From: Herbaspirillum sp. RV1423
GTDB taxonomy: Bacteria > Pseudomonadota > Gammaproteobacteria > Burkholderiales > Burkholderiaceae_D
Reading direction: 5' to 3'
Length of the DNA: 64,000 bases
Assembly: GCF_000577615.1 (NCBI RefSeq)
Contig: NZ_CBXX010000007.1
Location: 124,001 to 188,000, forward strand
Below the pieces are notes generated by a model, which saw only the letters and a program-made list of their open reading frames with translations, had not been told where the DNA came from and searched no databases. Positions 36,240-44,417 of this stretch are shown piece by piece; within the stretch, counting starts at the first letter, position 1; the number at the start of each line of letters is the position of its first letter. A program made the position numbers and the translations under genes.

Positions 36240-36899
36240 ATGAGCACTGATACCGACAATGAGTTGCAGCAAAAAGTCATAGATGAAATGCATTGGGATC
36301 CGTCTTTCGATGAAGAACACATCGTTGTAGGAGTGAAGGACCACATTGTGACGCTGAACGGATATGTCGCGAAGTTCGCGGAGAAGAAAAATGCGGAACT
36401 CGCTGCCGGGCGGGTCGGCGGCGTCAGGGCAGTCGTTGACAATCTGGATGTCCAACTACCGGGGAGTTGGGAGCGTAGCGATCTGGAAATTGCCGAGGCC
36501 GCGCTTCATGCGATTGCCACCCACGGTTCCCTTCCGAAGAAAGGCATCAAAGTGACGGTGACGGATGGATGGATCACGCTGGATGGAGAAGTCGAATGGC
36601 GCTTTCAACACGATTGGGCGGAAAACTCGGTCAGACCGCTATTCGGCGTGAAGGGGATTACCAATAAGATCGTCGTCAAGCCGAAGCTTCAGATCACGGA
36701 TGTACAGGCGAAGATCAAGGAAGCGCTTGTTCGCAATGCACAGATCGAGGCGGACAATGTCAGCGTTACCGTGTCCGGCACCCGAGCAGTCTTGGGCGGT
36801 CACGTGAAATCGTGGCCTGAAAAGAACCAGGCCGAAGACGCGGCATGGGCAGCCCCGGGAGTAACGGCAGTCGTCAACAACATTGTTGTCGTTTCTTGA
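36240..36899 (+). CDS. Triple BON-domain protein (paralogue)
   Basis: 219 residues, aligned end to end with the BON protein at 35048-35698: LQQKVIDEMHWDPSFDEEHI against LQKKIVEELTWDPSIDATHI. Three BON domains and no signal peptide. It starts a plus-strand group with Hsp20, the NMD3/BCAM0308-like gene and a lipoprotein. The inverted arrangement around a shared promoter region suggests duplication. Confidence 0.92.
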   Translation: MSTDTDNELQQKVIDEMHWDPSFDEEHIVVGVKDHIVTLNGYVAKFAEKKNAELAAGRVGGVRAVVDNLDVQLPGSWERSDLEIAEAALHAIATHGSLPKKGIKVTVTDGWITLDGEVEWRFQHDWAENSVRPLFGVKGITNKIVVKPKLQITDVQAKIKEALVRNAQIEADNVSVTVSGTRAVLGGHVKSWPEKNQAEDAAWAAPGVTAVVNNIVVVS

Positions 36900-36957
36900 C
36901 CATTTTTTTGAAACCTCACTTGCAGACATCGACTATTACAAACCCTGAAGGACAGAC

Positions 36958-37389
36958 ATGACTTCCATAGCCATTCATGAACCGATTTCCGACCGGCTTC
37001 GCAATGCATTGAAACACGCATTTCGCACTCCCTGGCGACACGATGATGTCGAAGCCGGGGCGCGTAGCTTTCAACTTGATCTCGACCTCTATGAGGACGA
37101 CGACAACTATATCGTCGTCGCCGATCTTCCCGGTGTCGACAAAAGCGACATCAAGATAGACGTTGAGGGAAATCAGGTGAGCATTACCTCGACCATCAAA
37201 TATCGGCAGAAAAAGAACGCGTCTCTATTGTATTCGGAGAGAACCGAGGGCGATGTGTATCGTTGCTTCTTTCTGGATTTCGATATCGACCGCGAACACG
37301 TGAAGGCCAAATATACCGACGGTCTTCTGGAACTGACCTTGCCCAAGCTGCCTCACACGCAGAGGACCAAGCGCCTGGCGATTCAATAG
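36958..37389 (+). CDS. Hsp20 small heat-shock protein (second)
   Basis: A 143-residue alpha-crystallin-domain holdase (about residues 35-140: ADLPGVDKSDIKIDVEGNQ, then KYTDGLLELTLPKL). The N-terminal arm differs from that of the Hsp20 at 30979-31428, which suggests different oligomers or clients. It lies 58 bp after the BON gene, in one likely operon. Confidence 0.95.
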   Translation: MTSIAIHEPISDRLRNALKHAFRTPWRHDDVEAGARSFQLDLDLYEDDDNYIVVADLPGVDKSDIKIDVEGNQVSITSTIKYRQKKNASLLYSERTEGDVYRCFFLDFDIDREHVKAKYTDGLLELTLPKLPHTQRTKRLAIQ

Positions 37390-37472
37390 CTGAATGGATC
37401 ATGGAAGCTGAACACATTGAGAGGCGGTAGCAACGACACTACTGCACATTAAACGTTTGGACGGGTAAGACT

Positions 37473-38087
37473 ATGACAGCCTTGACGCATTTGTTTTATG
37501 ACGGTTCGCCGTCAATGCCGGAAATGCTCACTCTGAGCAGCATTCCCGATTATTCGGCGACGCCGCAGGATATGGATTGGGACAAGGAGAGCCTTCATTC
37601 TCATTGCATCTGCCGGGAATGCGGTGCTGCCTATGACGATGGCGAATGGAAATGGAGCGCGCCGTCATCTGTAGCCGTCGAAGTCCAGTGTCCTGCATGT
37701 CGTCGTATCGATGAAGACATGCCGGCCGGATATCTGATCATTCACGGCGACTTTGACCTGCAGCAACAGCAGGAGCTGCGCTGCCTGTTGTTACGCCGGG
37801 CAGCGCGAGAGATGGCGGCATATCCAATGGAGCGGATCATCAACATTTCAGAACAGATGGACGGAACAATCGTCAAGACCACCGGACTGCGCTTGGCGCG
37901 CAGCCTGGGCGTAGTCCTTGCCACCACTTATCGCGGCTCGCTCCGCTTGCGCTACAAGGATGACGAGCGTTGCCTGCGCGTCGACTGGCATAAGTGGAGC
38001 AATCGCTGTCGGATCGTGCACAAATCGAAAACGATGGATGGCGGCGCGTCTTCGTTGCCGCGTCAAGTCAGTGTTGCCGATGCGTGA
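37473..38087 (+). CDS. NMD3-N/BCAM0308-like zinc-ribbon protein
   Basis: A 204-residue soluble protein. A C4 zinc ribbon is visible (CRECGAAYDDGEWKW and CPACRRIDE), followed by a domain (about 90-175: GYLIIHGDFDLQQQQELRCL, ERIINISEQMDGTIVKTTGLRLARSLG) that matches the bacterial BCAM0308 family. From memory that family is related to the N-terminal part of eukaryotic ribosome-export factor NMD3. A ribosome-associated stress role is plausible but unproven. It sits after Hsp20 in the FNR-linked group. Confidence 0.78.
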   Translation: MTALTHLFYDGSPSMPEMLTLSSIPDYSATPQDMDWDKESLHSHCICRECGAAYDDGEWKWSAPSSVAVEVQCPACRRIDEDMPAGYLIIHGDFDLQQQQELRCLLLRRAAREMAAYPMERIINISEQMDGTIVKTTGLRLARSLGVVLATTYRGSLRLRYKDDERCLRVDWHKWSNRCRIVHKSKTMDGGASSLPRQVSVADA

Positions 38088-38195
38088 TGGAAAAAGCATG
38101 AAACATGCGTGCGCGTCTCAGAGATAAAAGAGAAATTTCAGGATATCGCGTGTCGGAACGTGAGGATTCTGACCAATTCAACCAGGAGATTTTTG

Positions 38196-38525
38196 GTGAC
38201 AGGACTTTTTCAACGGTGGCTCATTGTCATCTTCTCGATCTCGCTCTGCGCCTGTGCATATCCTGAACGTGGGTATCAGGTGCGCGGCAACTCACGATTT
38301 CAGTACGATGATACGCAAGTCGCGGGCTGGTCGATGATGTCATCCGAGGAACGGGTTGAATATAGAGCGAAGATGACGAGCCTGCCCAGCTATGAAGAAT
38401 GTCTGTCGTACATAAATGAGCATTACAAGGCCATGCGCAATCGTGCAGCCGAACAAGGAGTGACCAAGCCGATAAATCGATCCGATGTCTGTCAGCGCAT
38501 GCGTGCCGCCGGCATGTTCAATTGA
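38196..38525 (+). CDS. Small lipoprotein of unknown function
   Basis: A 109-residue product from GTG 38196, which follows AGGAG by 8 bases. This gives a lipoprotein signal ending SLCAC, whereas the longer frame from 38109 has an unlikely N terminus. The mature part is hydrophilic and has two later cysteines (YEECLSYI and SDVCQRM). I do not recognise a family. It ends the BON-Hsp20-NMD3-like group. Confidence 0.65.
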   Translation: MTGLFQRWLIVIFSISLCACAYPERGYQVRGNSRFQYDDTQVAGWSMMSSEERVEYRAKMTSLPSYEECLSYINEHYKAMRNRAAEQGVTKPINRSDVCQRMRAAGMFN

Positions 38526-38592
38526 ATGCCGCTATCGTCGCGTTGATGTCATATCCCGATGCGCCAGTGCAAGCCGCCTTGATGCGAAATAA

Positions 38593-38606
38593 TTGATCGA
38601 GATCAA
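38593..38606 (+). promoter_or_regulatory. FNR-type box TTGATCGAGATCAA
   Basis: A perfect TTGAT-N4-ATCAA, centred about 68 bp upstream of the stress membrane protein ATG at 38668, an ideal position for a class II site with a short leader. Confidence 0.8.
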
Positions 38607-38667
38607 GCGCCTCGCGGTCGGCAGGAACATCATGTAAATCCGTCCTCAATAGATTTCAGGAGTTGCC

Positions 38668-39231
38668 ATGACCCAGATTCCATCCACTTCCAATCTCGCC
38701 GTCGCTACATATGCCCAGCATCAGCAAGCAGAAGATGCGGTCAAGGCCCTGCAGCTCGCAGGTTTCGACATGAAAAAAATTTCCATTATCGGCAAGGATT
38801 ATCGTCTTGAAGAACACGTCGTCGGTTACCTGAATGCCGGTGACCGCGCCAAGATTTTCGGCAAACTGGGCGCATTCTGGGGTGGACTGCTCGGCATTTT
38901 GTTTGGTTCAGCGATGTTGTCTATTCCTGTGGTGGGGCAAGTCATCGTTATCGGGCCGCTGGCGGCGTTGATCTTCGGTGGTCTGGAAGGTGCGGTTCTG
39001 GTGGGAGGCGCGAGCGCATTGGTCGGCGCAATGACTGCCATCGGCATCCCGAAGAATTCCGTACTTCGTTATGAAAACGCCATCAAGGCCGGCGAATTCT
39101 TGCTGGTGGTGCATGGCACCGCCGACGATGTCTTGCATGCCAAGAGTTTGCTGCGGACATCGGGCCCGCTTTCATTTGATCAGCACAACACACAGGATGC
39201 GAATATCGTGATCGCCTCGCAAGCGGTGTAG
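38668..39231 (+). CDS. Membrane-associated general stress protein (YflT/DUF1269-like)
   Basis: 187 residues. The N-terminal part (VATYAQHQQAEDAVKALQLAGFDMKKISIIGKDY) resembles the general-stress YflT-type domain. A long hydrophobic glycine-rich middle (about 70-125, GAFWGGLLGILFGSAML and GPLAALIFGGLEGAVLVGG) probably forms two membrane hairpins. The end (FLLVVHGTADDVLHAKSLL) returns to the soluble fold. The function is unknown. A perfect FNR-type box precedes it and a universal stress protein follows. Confidence 0.8.
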   Translation: MTQIPSTSNLAVATYAQHQQAEDAVKALQLAGFDMKKISIIGKDYRLEEHVVGYLNAGDRAKIFGKLGAFWGGLLGILFGSAMLSIPVVGQVIVIGPLAALIFGGLEGAVLVGGASALVGAMTAIGIPKNSVLRYENAIKAGEFLLVVHGTADDVLHAKSLLRTSGPLSFDQHNTQDANIVIASQAV

Positions 39232-39303
39232 GAATCGGGAATCGCTGCACGCCTTGGGAACCCGATGGCGAAAACCGTACCGATGGTTGCGGAGGATTTT
39301 CTA

Positions 39304-39337
39304 GAGCGCATCTCACGCCTATTGATGAAATGAGTTC
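39304..39337 (-). repeat. REP-like 34-bp palindromic repeat, copy 2
   Basis: Reverse orientation: the plus strand reads GAGCGCATCTCACGCCTATT and then GATGAAATGAGTTC, flanked by CTA/TAG. It lies between the stress membrane protein and the universal stress protein genes. Confidence 0.85.
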
Positions 39338-39389
39338 TAGTACACATGCACGGAAACGCCTTGTTGTCTAAACTGATCAGGAGATTAAA

Positions 39390-40226
39390 ATGGCATATAA
39401 AACAGTCGTTGTACTCGTGAGTGAATCCGAGAGCGCCGAGTCATGCATTGAGGCCGCCGCAACAATTGCGAAAATGGAAGAGAGCCATCTGATCGGCGTG
39501 GCCATCACTGGTGTGACGCGCTTCCTGAAGGAGACAGTGACGCTTGACAAGGACAATCCGGGTATCGCTCCCTTTTTGGATGTTCTGCGAAAAAGGGCCG
39601 GCAAATTACTCGAAAAATTCAACAAGATTGTCGAGACCATTGGCGTCAAATCGGTGGAGACGCGCGCCCTCGACAATCCATTTTCCCGAGATGCGGGACT
39701 ATTGGGCACTTGTTGCGATCTCCTGGTTCTCGGGCAAAGCGATCCCAGCGACAGTAATTCCATCGAATCCGAGATCACGGCGGATCTCCTGACAGGATCT
39801 GCTTATCCTGTTCTGATGATGCCGTATAAGGAGTCATTCAAGAAAGTCGGTTCCCATGTATTAATTGCCTGGGACGGAAGCAGAGAATCGCAGCGCGCAA
39901 TCCGCGATGCAATTCCGTTTCTGCAGAAAGCGGAGAATGTTCACCTTGTCACGTTTAGTCATGGCCTGCAAGCAGAAGATCTTCATCGGCAATCATTGGC
40001 GGACATCCAGGCGTATTTGATGCGTTACGGCGTGCGTGTCGACGTCAGCGAAAGAGCGACCAATTCCGACGTCGGCGATGCTTTGCTGATGTTGATAAGC
40101 AGTACACGCTCAAACCTGCTTGTGATGGGATGTTATGGTCATTCTCCCTTCCGCGAAATGGTGTTCGGAGGAGTCACTCGCAAGATATTGAAAACAATGA
40201 ATGCTCCCGTACTCTTATCTCATTGA
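39390..40226 (+). CDS. Universal stress protein, tandem UspA domains
   Basis: 278 residues with two UspA domains. The first (about 1-140) is degenerate. The second (about 150-278) has the ATP-binding G-x2-G-x9-G-S/T pattern in VMGCYGHSPFREMVFGGVTRKIL and HVLIAWDGSRESQRAI. Tandem UspA proteins of this sort are induced under anoxia in Pseudomonas and Burkholderia. No FNR-type box lies directly in front of it. The box at 38593 could serve it by cotranscription across the REP-like repeat. Confidence 0.93.
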   Translation: MAYKTVVVLVSESESAESCIEAAATIAKMEESHLIGVAITGVTRFLKETVTLDKDNPGIAPFLDVLRKRAGKLLEKFNKIVETIGVKSVETRALDNPFSRDAGLLGTCCDLLVLGQSDPSDSNSIESEITADLLTGSAYPVLMMPYKESFKKVGSHVLIAWDGSRESQRAIRDAIPFLQKAENVHLVTFSHGLQAEDLHRQSLADIQAYLMRYGVRVDVSERATNSDVGDALLMLISSTRSNLLVMGCYGHSPFREMVFGGVTRKILKTMNAPVLLSH

Positions 40227-40772
40227 CCATGCCGAATATCTTGAATGTCGATTTACGGTCTGATTGACATATCGTTCAGCACACTTTCCGGTCGCTGACA
40301 CAATGGCGAGACATTGCCGGATCCGGTTCAATGGTCTCGCATTTCTTTCGGATTTGAGCACAAGATACCCCAGTGCAACATTGACGTCTCTCGCAACGAG
40401 CAGGTCTGGTTGCACGCAGCAGGCCATTTGCGAAATAATCGTCGCGAAAGCAACCTAGGCTGGACGGGAGGTTGTTCAATGCTTCTGCAAAGGACACGCG
40501 TCCTGCCCAGAATTACAGCGCTGACAGCGTATCGTCCGGTACTCTCCCATCACGCCTCCCCCCTCAATACTCAACGATATGGCAATTTGGACACTCCCGC
40601 GTATTCCAGGAGGTCAATTGCGGTCACTTGATTTGACATGAACTGATATAGATCAAAGGATACGTGCTTAGATTGCCCAACGGCGCTCTGGAGTTCCTAA
40701 TATAAATCAAGAAGATGCGAGTGTATCCGCACGACAATATCCGATTGCGTGGGCTTATCGAGTGAGTGCGTC
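40227..40772. other. Intergenic region before the second FNR-like gene
   Basis: About 545 bp with no convincing gene. It holds an FNR-like site at 40643-40656 and an ATAAATCAAG half-site near 40700. Open frames here have no ribosome binding site and unusual composition. Confidence 0.6.
40643..40656 (+). promoter_or_regulatory. FNR-like box CTGATATAGATCAA
   Basis: One mismatch from TTGAT-N4-ATCAA, centred about 123 bp upstream of the FNR-like regulator ATG, so autoregulation or control by a housekeeping FNR is possible. Confidence 0.65.
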
Positions 40773-41540
40773 ATGACCATGTCTTCCATCTCCTTCGCGT
40801 CGCAGAGTGTTCCTCCGATTCTCCCGGGCAAAAACGACTATGCTCTCTGCTTGACGCATCCTTGCTGGCACGGATTGAGCGAGTCCGACGCAATCAGCCT
40901 GGACCGTATGACACGTTGTCCACGTGTTCGCATGGGCGATCGTCTTTATCGGATGAATGACCTGTTCGAAAACCTGTACATCGTTCAGTCAGGCTGTATC
41001 AAGACATCGATTGTGAATGTTGCCGGCGTCGAACAGGTCACCGGGTTCTATCTGCATGGTGAGATGTTCGGGATCGACGGTATAGTGGATAAGCGATACG
41101 CGGCTACGGCGGTCGCGTTGGAAGACGGCCAGATATATGAAATCCCCTTTGAGCAACTTGAGAAACTTTGTCTGGCGTCACCCGATCTGCGTCACCGCGT
41201 ATTGAAAATAGCCAGTAATCAAATCGTGTCAAGCCAAAGCACCATGCTTATCGGAACAGTGCGGGCGGAGCAGCGCCTTGCCATTTTCTTGAACAATTTT
41301 TCCGTTCGCAATTCACTTCTTGGCCATTCTGCGTTCCAGTTTAGATTGCCCATGACTCGTTACGATATTGGCAGCTATCTTTACCTCACTAGTGAATGTG
41401 TGAGTCGCCTCATTGCAAAATTCAAGACCACAGGACTCATCGAAGTCGACAAACGGGAGGTGCGCCTGCTTGACATTGCGGCGCTGAAGTCCTTGGCCGA
41501 TGGTTCTTGCCCCTTGCTATTGAACGAGCGTGCGGCCTGA
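40773..41540 (+). CDS. FNR-like regulator without a canonical iron-sulfur site
   Basis: About 255 residues. The core matches FNR closely (VTGFYLHGEMFGIDGI, YEIPFEQLEKL, MTRYDIGSYLYLTSECVSRLIAKF). The recognition helix keeps the E-x-x-S-R residues that read TTGAT. The cluster ligands are not kept: near the N terminus only C-x4-C (CLTHPC) is present, and the position of E. coli C122 is tyrosine (YEIPFE). It may therefore bind FNR boxes independently of oxygen or sense another signal. ATG 40773 is chosen; ATG 40779 is also possible. Confidence 0.88.
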   Translation: MTMSSISFASQSVPPILPGKNDYALCLTHPCWHGLSESDAISLDRMTRCPRVRMGDRLYRMNDLFENLYIVQSGCIKTSIVNVAGVEQVTGFYLHGEMFGIDGIVDKRYAATAVALEDGQIYEIPFEQLEKLCLASPDLRHRVLKIASNQIVSSQSTMLIGTVRAEQRLAIFLNNFSVRNSLLGHSAFQFRLPMTRYDIGSYLYLTSECVSRLIAKFKTTGLIEVDKREVRLLDIAALKSLADGSCPLLLNERAA

Positions 41541-41884
41541 TGCGGGGCGCACTCCAATATCTTCCTGTATTCGTTCACTAACGCTTTCAAAATCAGTTCG
41601 TCAGTTCCTCAGTTCCTCACTTCTCTCTTCTGCACGATTTTCTCGCGCTGTCCATATCCGCCACTCCCTGCTCGGATACGCCAAATACCTTGTCCACATT
41701 GGGCAGGGTTTTGTCGCGACTCCGCGCTCCCCTCGTTCTATTATCAAATCATCCGGATGCATCGCAGCATATAGAAAATAGTCTCTGATGATTTTCCGGA
41801 GTCAATGGAACACAAGCAGCAATTGTTGCCGCCAATGTCCGCAGGACACTGAAACATTATTATCTGGAAACTCACGGGATTGAC
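41541..41884. other. Intergenic, pyrimidine-rich, no gene seen
   Basis: About 340 bp between the FNR-like gene and the OrfA-like gene. The first part is notably C/T-rich on the plus strand (41585-41650). I find no FNR-type box, gene or clear terminator. Confidence 0.5.
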
Positions 41885-42142
41885 ATGCGACGGCTTATTA
41901 CACGGGACGGCATTGCAGCCGCGCTGCAGCAGGAAACATCAGGCATGCCGCTGGAAGACATTATCGAAGACACCGGCGTCTCCAGGCGCGCCTTCCTGAA
42001 AATGCGCAAGCGCTACATCCCCTTGTCAGATCTGCTCAGGGATCTGCGTGCATTGCAGGAAGAAAATTTGCGCCTGAAGGAATCGATTACCGACCTGACA
42101 ATCGAGCTCTGCAGGCTGGTCGATCTGCTCCATCCAAAATAA
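41885..42142 (+). CDS. Stand-alone IS3-OrfA-like HTH/coiled-coil protein
   Basis: An 85-residue protein resembling the OrfA (transposase_8) half of IS3-family elements: an HTH (IAAALQQETSGMPLEDIIED and TGVSRRAFLKMRKRYI) then a leucine-zipper-like helix (LQEENLRLKESITDLTIELCRL). No OrfB with a DDE domain and no inverted repeats follow. A homologue at 51107-51364 shares the HTH and zipper (REQIAAALKQEELGIPLADV). Both are isolated and bracket the pga island. This suggests either independent remnants or a domesticated DNA-binding protein. It ends 109 bp before pgaA. Confidence 0.75.
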   Translation: MRRLITRDGIAAALQQETSGMPLEDIIEDTGVSRRAFLKMRKRYIPLSDLLRDLRALQEENLRLKESITDLTIELCRLVDLLHPK

Positions 42143-42251
42143 AGCGTCGGCCGACACTATCGATCACTGCTCGAGGACTTCCTCGGCATCTCGATCGGCT
42201 CAGACATCAACATCGCACCACCGTAGTGAATGAAGCCCTAAGGCATGAGCC

Positions 42252-44417
42252 ATGAAAAACAAAACCAGAATTGCCTTGGCAGTTGCGATCGCAAGCTTCG
42301 GTCAGACGGCGGTACAGGCCGAGACGCCGATATCCGGGCTCGAAGCGGCCGTTGCCGCGCCCGCATCGCCATTACCTGCGACGCCGGTAAACCGTGCAGC
42401 GACAAACTCAGTCAGCGAAACTGCGGCGACGTACGGCATGGATGCGAGTACAGATACCGATACCTTTTCGGATGTGGCTATACCGGCGCCGATATCGGTT
42501 CCTACGCCCGCGCCGCCGCCACTGCCGGCAGCCAAAACCGCCACGGTCGGCGCATTGCCAGCGACACAAGACGATCTCATCGCACGCCTGAAGAGTTTCG
42601 ACAGAGTGCTATTGCGCCATCCTGACGACCGGGCGGCACGAGAAGGAAGACTGTTGACGCTCTCCCGGCTCGGCGCCGGCGACATCGCCATTGCAGAGGC
42701 CGAGCGCTATCCAGCCGTCAGTCGCGAAGTGGTCGCCCGCCTCTACGAAGAGAGAGCGACACTTGCCGTTCGCTGGAGTGAAAATACCTACTACGCCAAA
42801 CCGGGTCAAGAATATCCCGGCTATGACCGCGCGATAGCCCTTGCACAGGCCAATCTGCAGCAATATCCGGAATCGCTGCAGTCACGTTACGACCTCGTGC
42901 GGGCGTTGAACAATCGCAAACGCAGAACTGAAGCCATCGCGATTTATGCGGCGCTGCCGGACCAACAATCAGACATCCCTTCCGAGGTGCATGAAAGCGC
43001 AGGCTCCGCCTATCTGGCGGAGAAGCAGCCGGAACTCGCCGAGCAGGCATTTCGCAAGGCCGTCGCCAGGAAACCAGGCAATTTCAACGCCGGCATGGGC
43101 TTGTTCTATGCACTCGTGGATCAAAACAGATTTCCGGAAGCGCGTGAACATATCGATACGCTGGCCGAGCAGGCCTTGCTTCCGCAAGACAAATTCAGTG
43201 CGGCAACTGCTGCCGCCTTTGAACGCGCCTTCGAGGGGCATCTGGAGGTGGCGCAGGTGCGCCTGGAGAAATTGCAGGATGAAGCACCGTCGAGCGACCA
43301 ACTGCACATGGCGCTCGGCAAGGTGTATCTCTGGCGTGGCTGGCCTCGACGCGCCCGCGAGCAATTCGACATGGTCATGCAGCGCGACCCCGACAACCTT
43401 CAGGCCGGCGCTGCTTTAGTGGAAACCGATGCGTCGCTCGGCAACTTCGGTGCCGCCGACGACAGGCTTGCACAACTTAAGGCGATAGCGCCGGCGGATG
43501 GCGACGTCATGAATCAGGCACGCGCGCAAGAAGTACGCAACTACAATGAATTGACGGTGTCGTTGATCGGCACGCGCAGCTCTGAAAATATCAGCTCCGG
43601 GCGAGGCGTGATCGTCGAAAGCAAACTGCTTGCGAAACCGATGTGGCCGCAATTACGCCCATTCATTCACGAATACTTCGAGCGCGGCATCACCAGTCAA
43701 CTATCCTCTGATTACCGGCGTCTTGGCGCCGGCTTGCAATACACCATCGCCAACGTGGGTGTCGTCGAAGCCGAAGTACAGCAGGAATTTTTCAAGAACC
43801 CGAAAACCAGTGTCGCGCTGACCGGAGATTTCCGGCTCAACGATCAATGGACGGTACGCGGACGCATCGATTCAAACTCGCTCGATGTGCCGTTGGTAGC
43901 GCGCTATTACGACATCTCCGGCTGGCAGGTCGGTGGCGGAGTGAGCTATCGAGACAGCGAACGCTGGTCGGTCTCGGCCGATGTGAGCCAGTTGAACATG
44001 TCCGACCAGAATACGCGCCGCTCGGCATTGGTGCGTGGCGCCGCCACGGTGATCCAGGGACCATCCTACAAGGGCAGCGTCGAGCTGGAGCTGTACCGCG
44101 CGACCAACAGCGTCGCCAACGCGGCCTATTTCAATCCTCAGGACAGTCAGTCAGTGATGTTTTCTTATGTCAGCGATTGGAATAACTTCCAACGCTATAA
44201 CCGCTCGTTTGGACAACGGCTGATTCTGTCGATAGGACGCCAGTCCGAGCACGGTTTTTCATCCGCAACCATCGGAGGCGTCAGCTATGAGCAGCGCGTC
44301 AGCGTGAGCGACACGTTGTCGTTGAATTACGGCGCCGGTTATGTCCGGCGCATCTATAGCGGCAACATCTCTTCCGGCCCCGAAGTCCATCTGAACCTGA
44401 ACTGGAAATTCCTATGA
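42252..44417 (+). CDS. pgaA: Poly-beta-1,6-N-acetylglucosamine export porin PgaA
   Basis: 721 residues: a signal peptide (about 1-23), a proline/alanine-rich linker (to about 95), a tetratricopeptide superhelix in the periplasm (about 100-440) and a C-terminal 16-strand beta-barrel (about 440-721) ending in NLNWKFL. It exports partly deacetylated PNAG across the outer membrane. It is the first of pgaABCD, and its stop overlaps the pgaB start (ATGA). Confidence 0.94.
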   Translation: MKNKTRIALAVAIASFGQTAVQAETPISGLEAAVAAPASPLPATPVNRAATNSVSETAATYGMDASTDTDTFSDVAIPAPISVPTPAPPPLPAAKTATVGALPATQDDLIARLKSFDRVLLRHPDDRAAREGRLLTLSRLGAGDIAIAEAERYPAVSREVVARLYEERATLAVRWSENTYYAKPGQEYPGYDRAIALAQANLQQYPESLQSRYDLVRALNNRKRRTEAIAIYAALPDQQSDIPSEVHESAGSAYLAEKQPELAEQAFRKAVARKPGNFNAGMGLFYALVDQNRFPEAREHIDTLAEQALLPQDKFSAATAAAFERAFEGHLEVAQVRLEKLQDEAPSSDQLHMALGKVYLWRGWPRRAREQFDMVMQRDPDNLQAGAALVETDASLGNFGAADDRLAQLKAIAPADGDVMNQARAQEVRNYNELTVSLIGTRSSENISSGRGVIVESKLLAKPMWPQLRPFIHEYFERGITSQLSSDYRRLGAGLQYTIANVGVVEAEVQQEFFKNPKTSVALTGDFRLNDQWTVRGRIDSNSLDVPLVARYYDISGWQVGGGVSYRDSERWSVSADVSQLNMSDQNTRRSALVRGAATVIQGPSYKGSVELELYRATNSVANAAYFNPQDSQSVMFSYVSDWNNFQRYNRSFGQRLILSIGRQSEHGFSSATIGGVSYEQRVSVSDTLSLNYGAGYVRRIYSGNISSGPEVHLNLNWKFL

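Noticed and set aside
41885-42142. Intact insertion sequence at the OrfA-like genes
   Set aside because: No OrfB/DDE domain, terminal inverted repeats or target duplication could be found at either copy.
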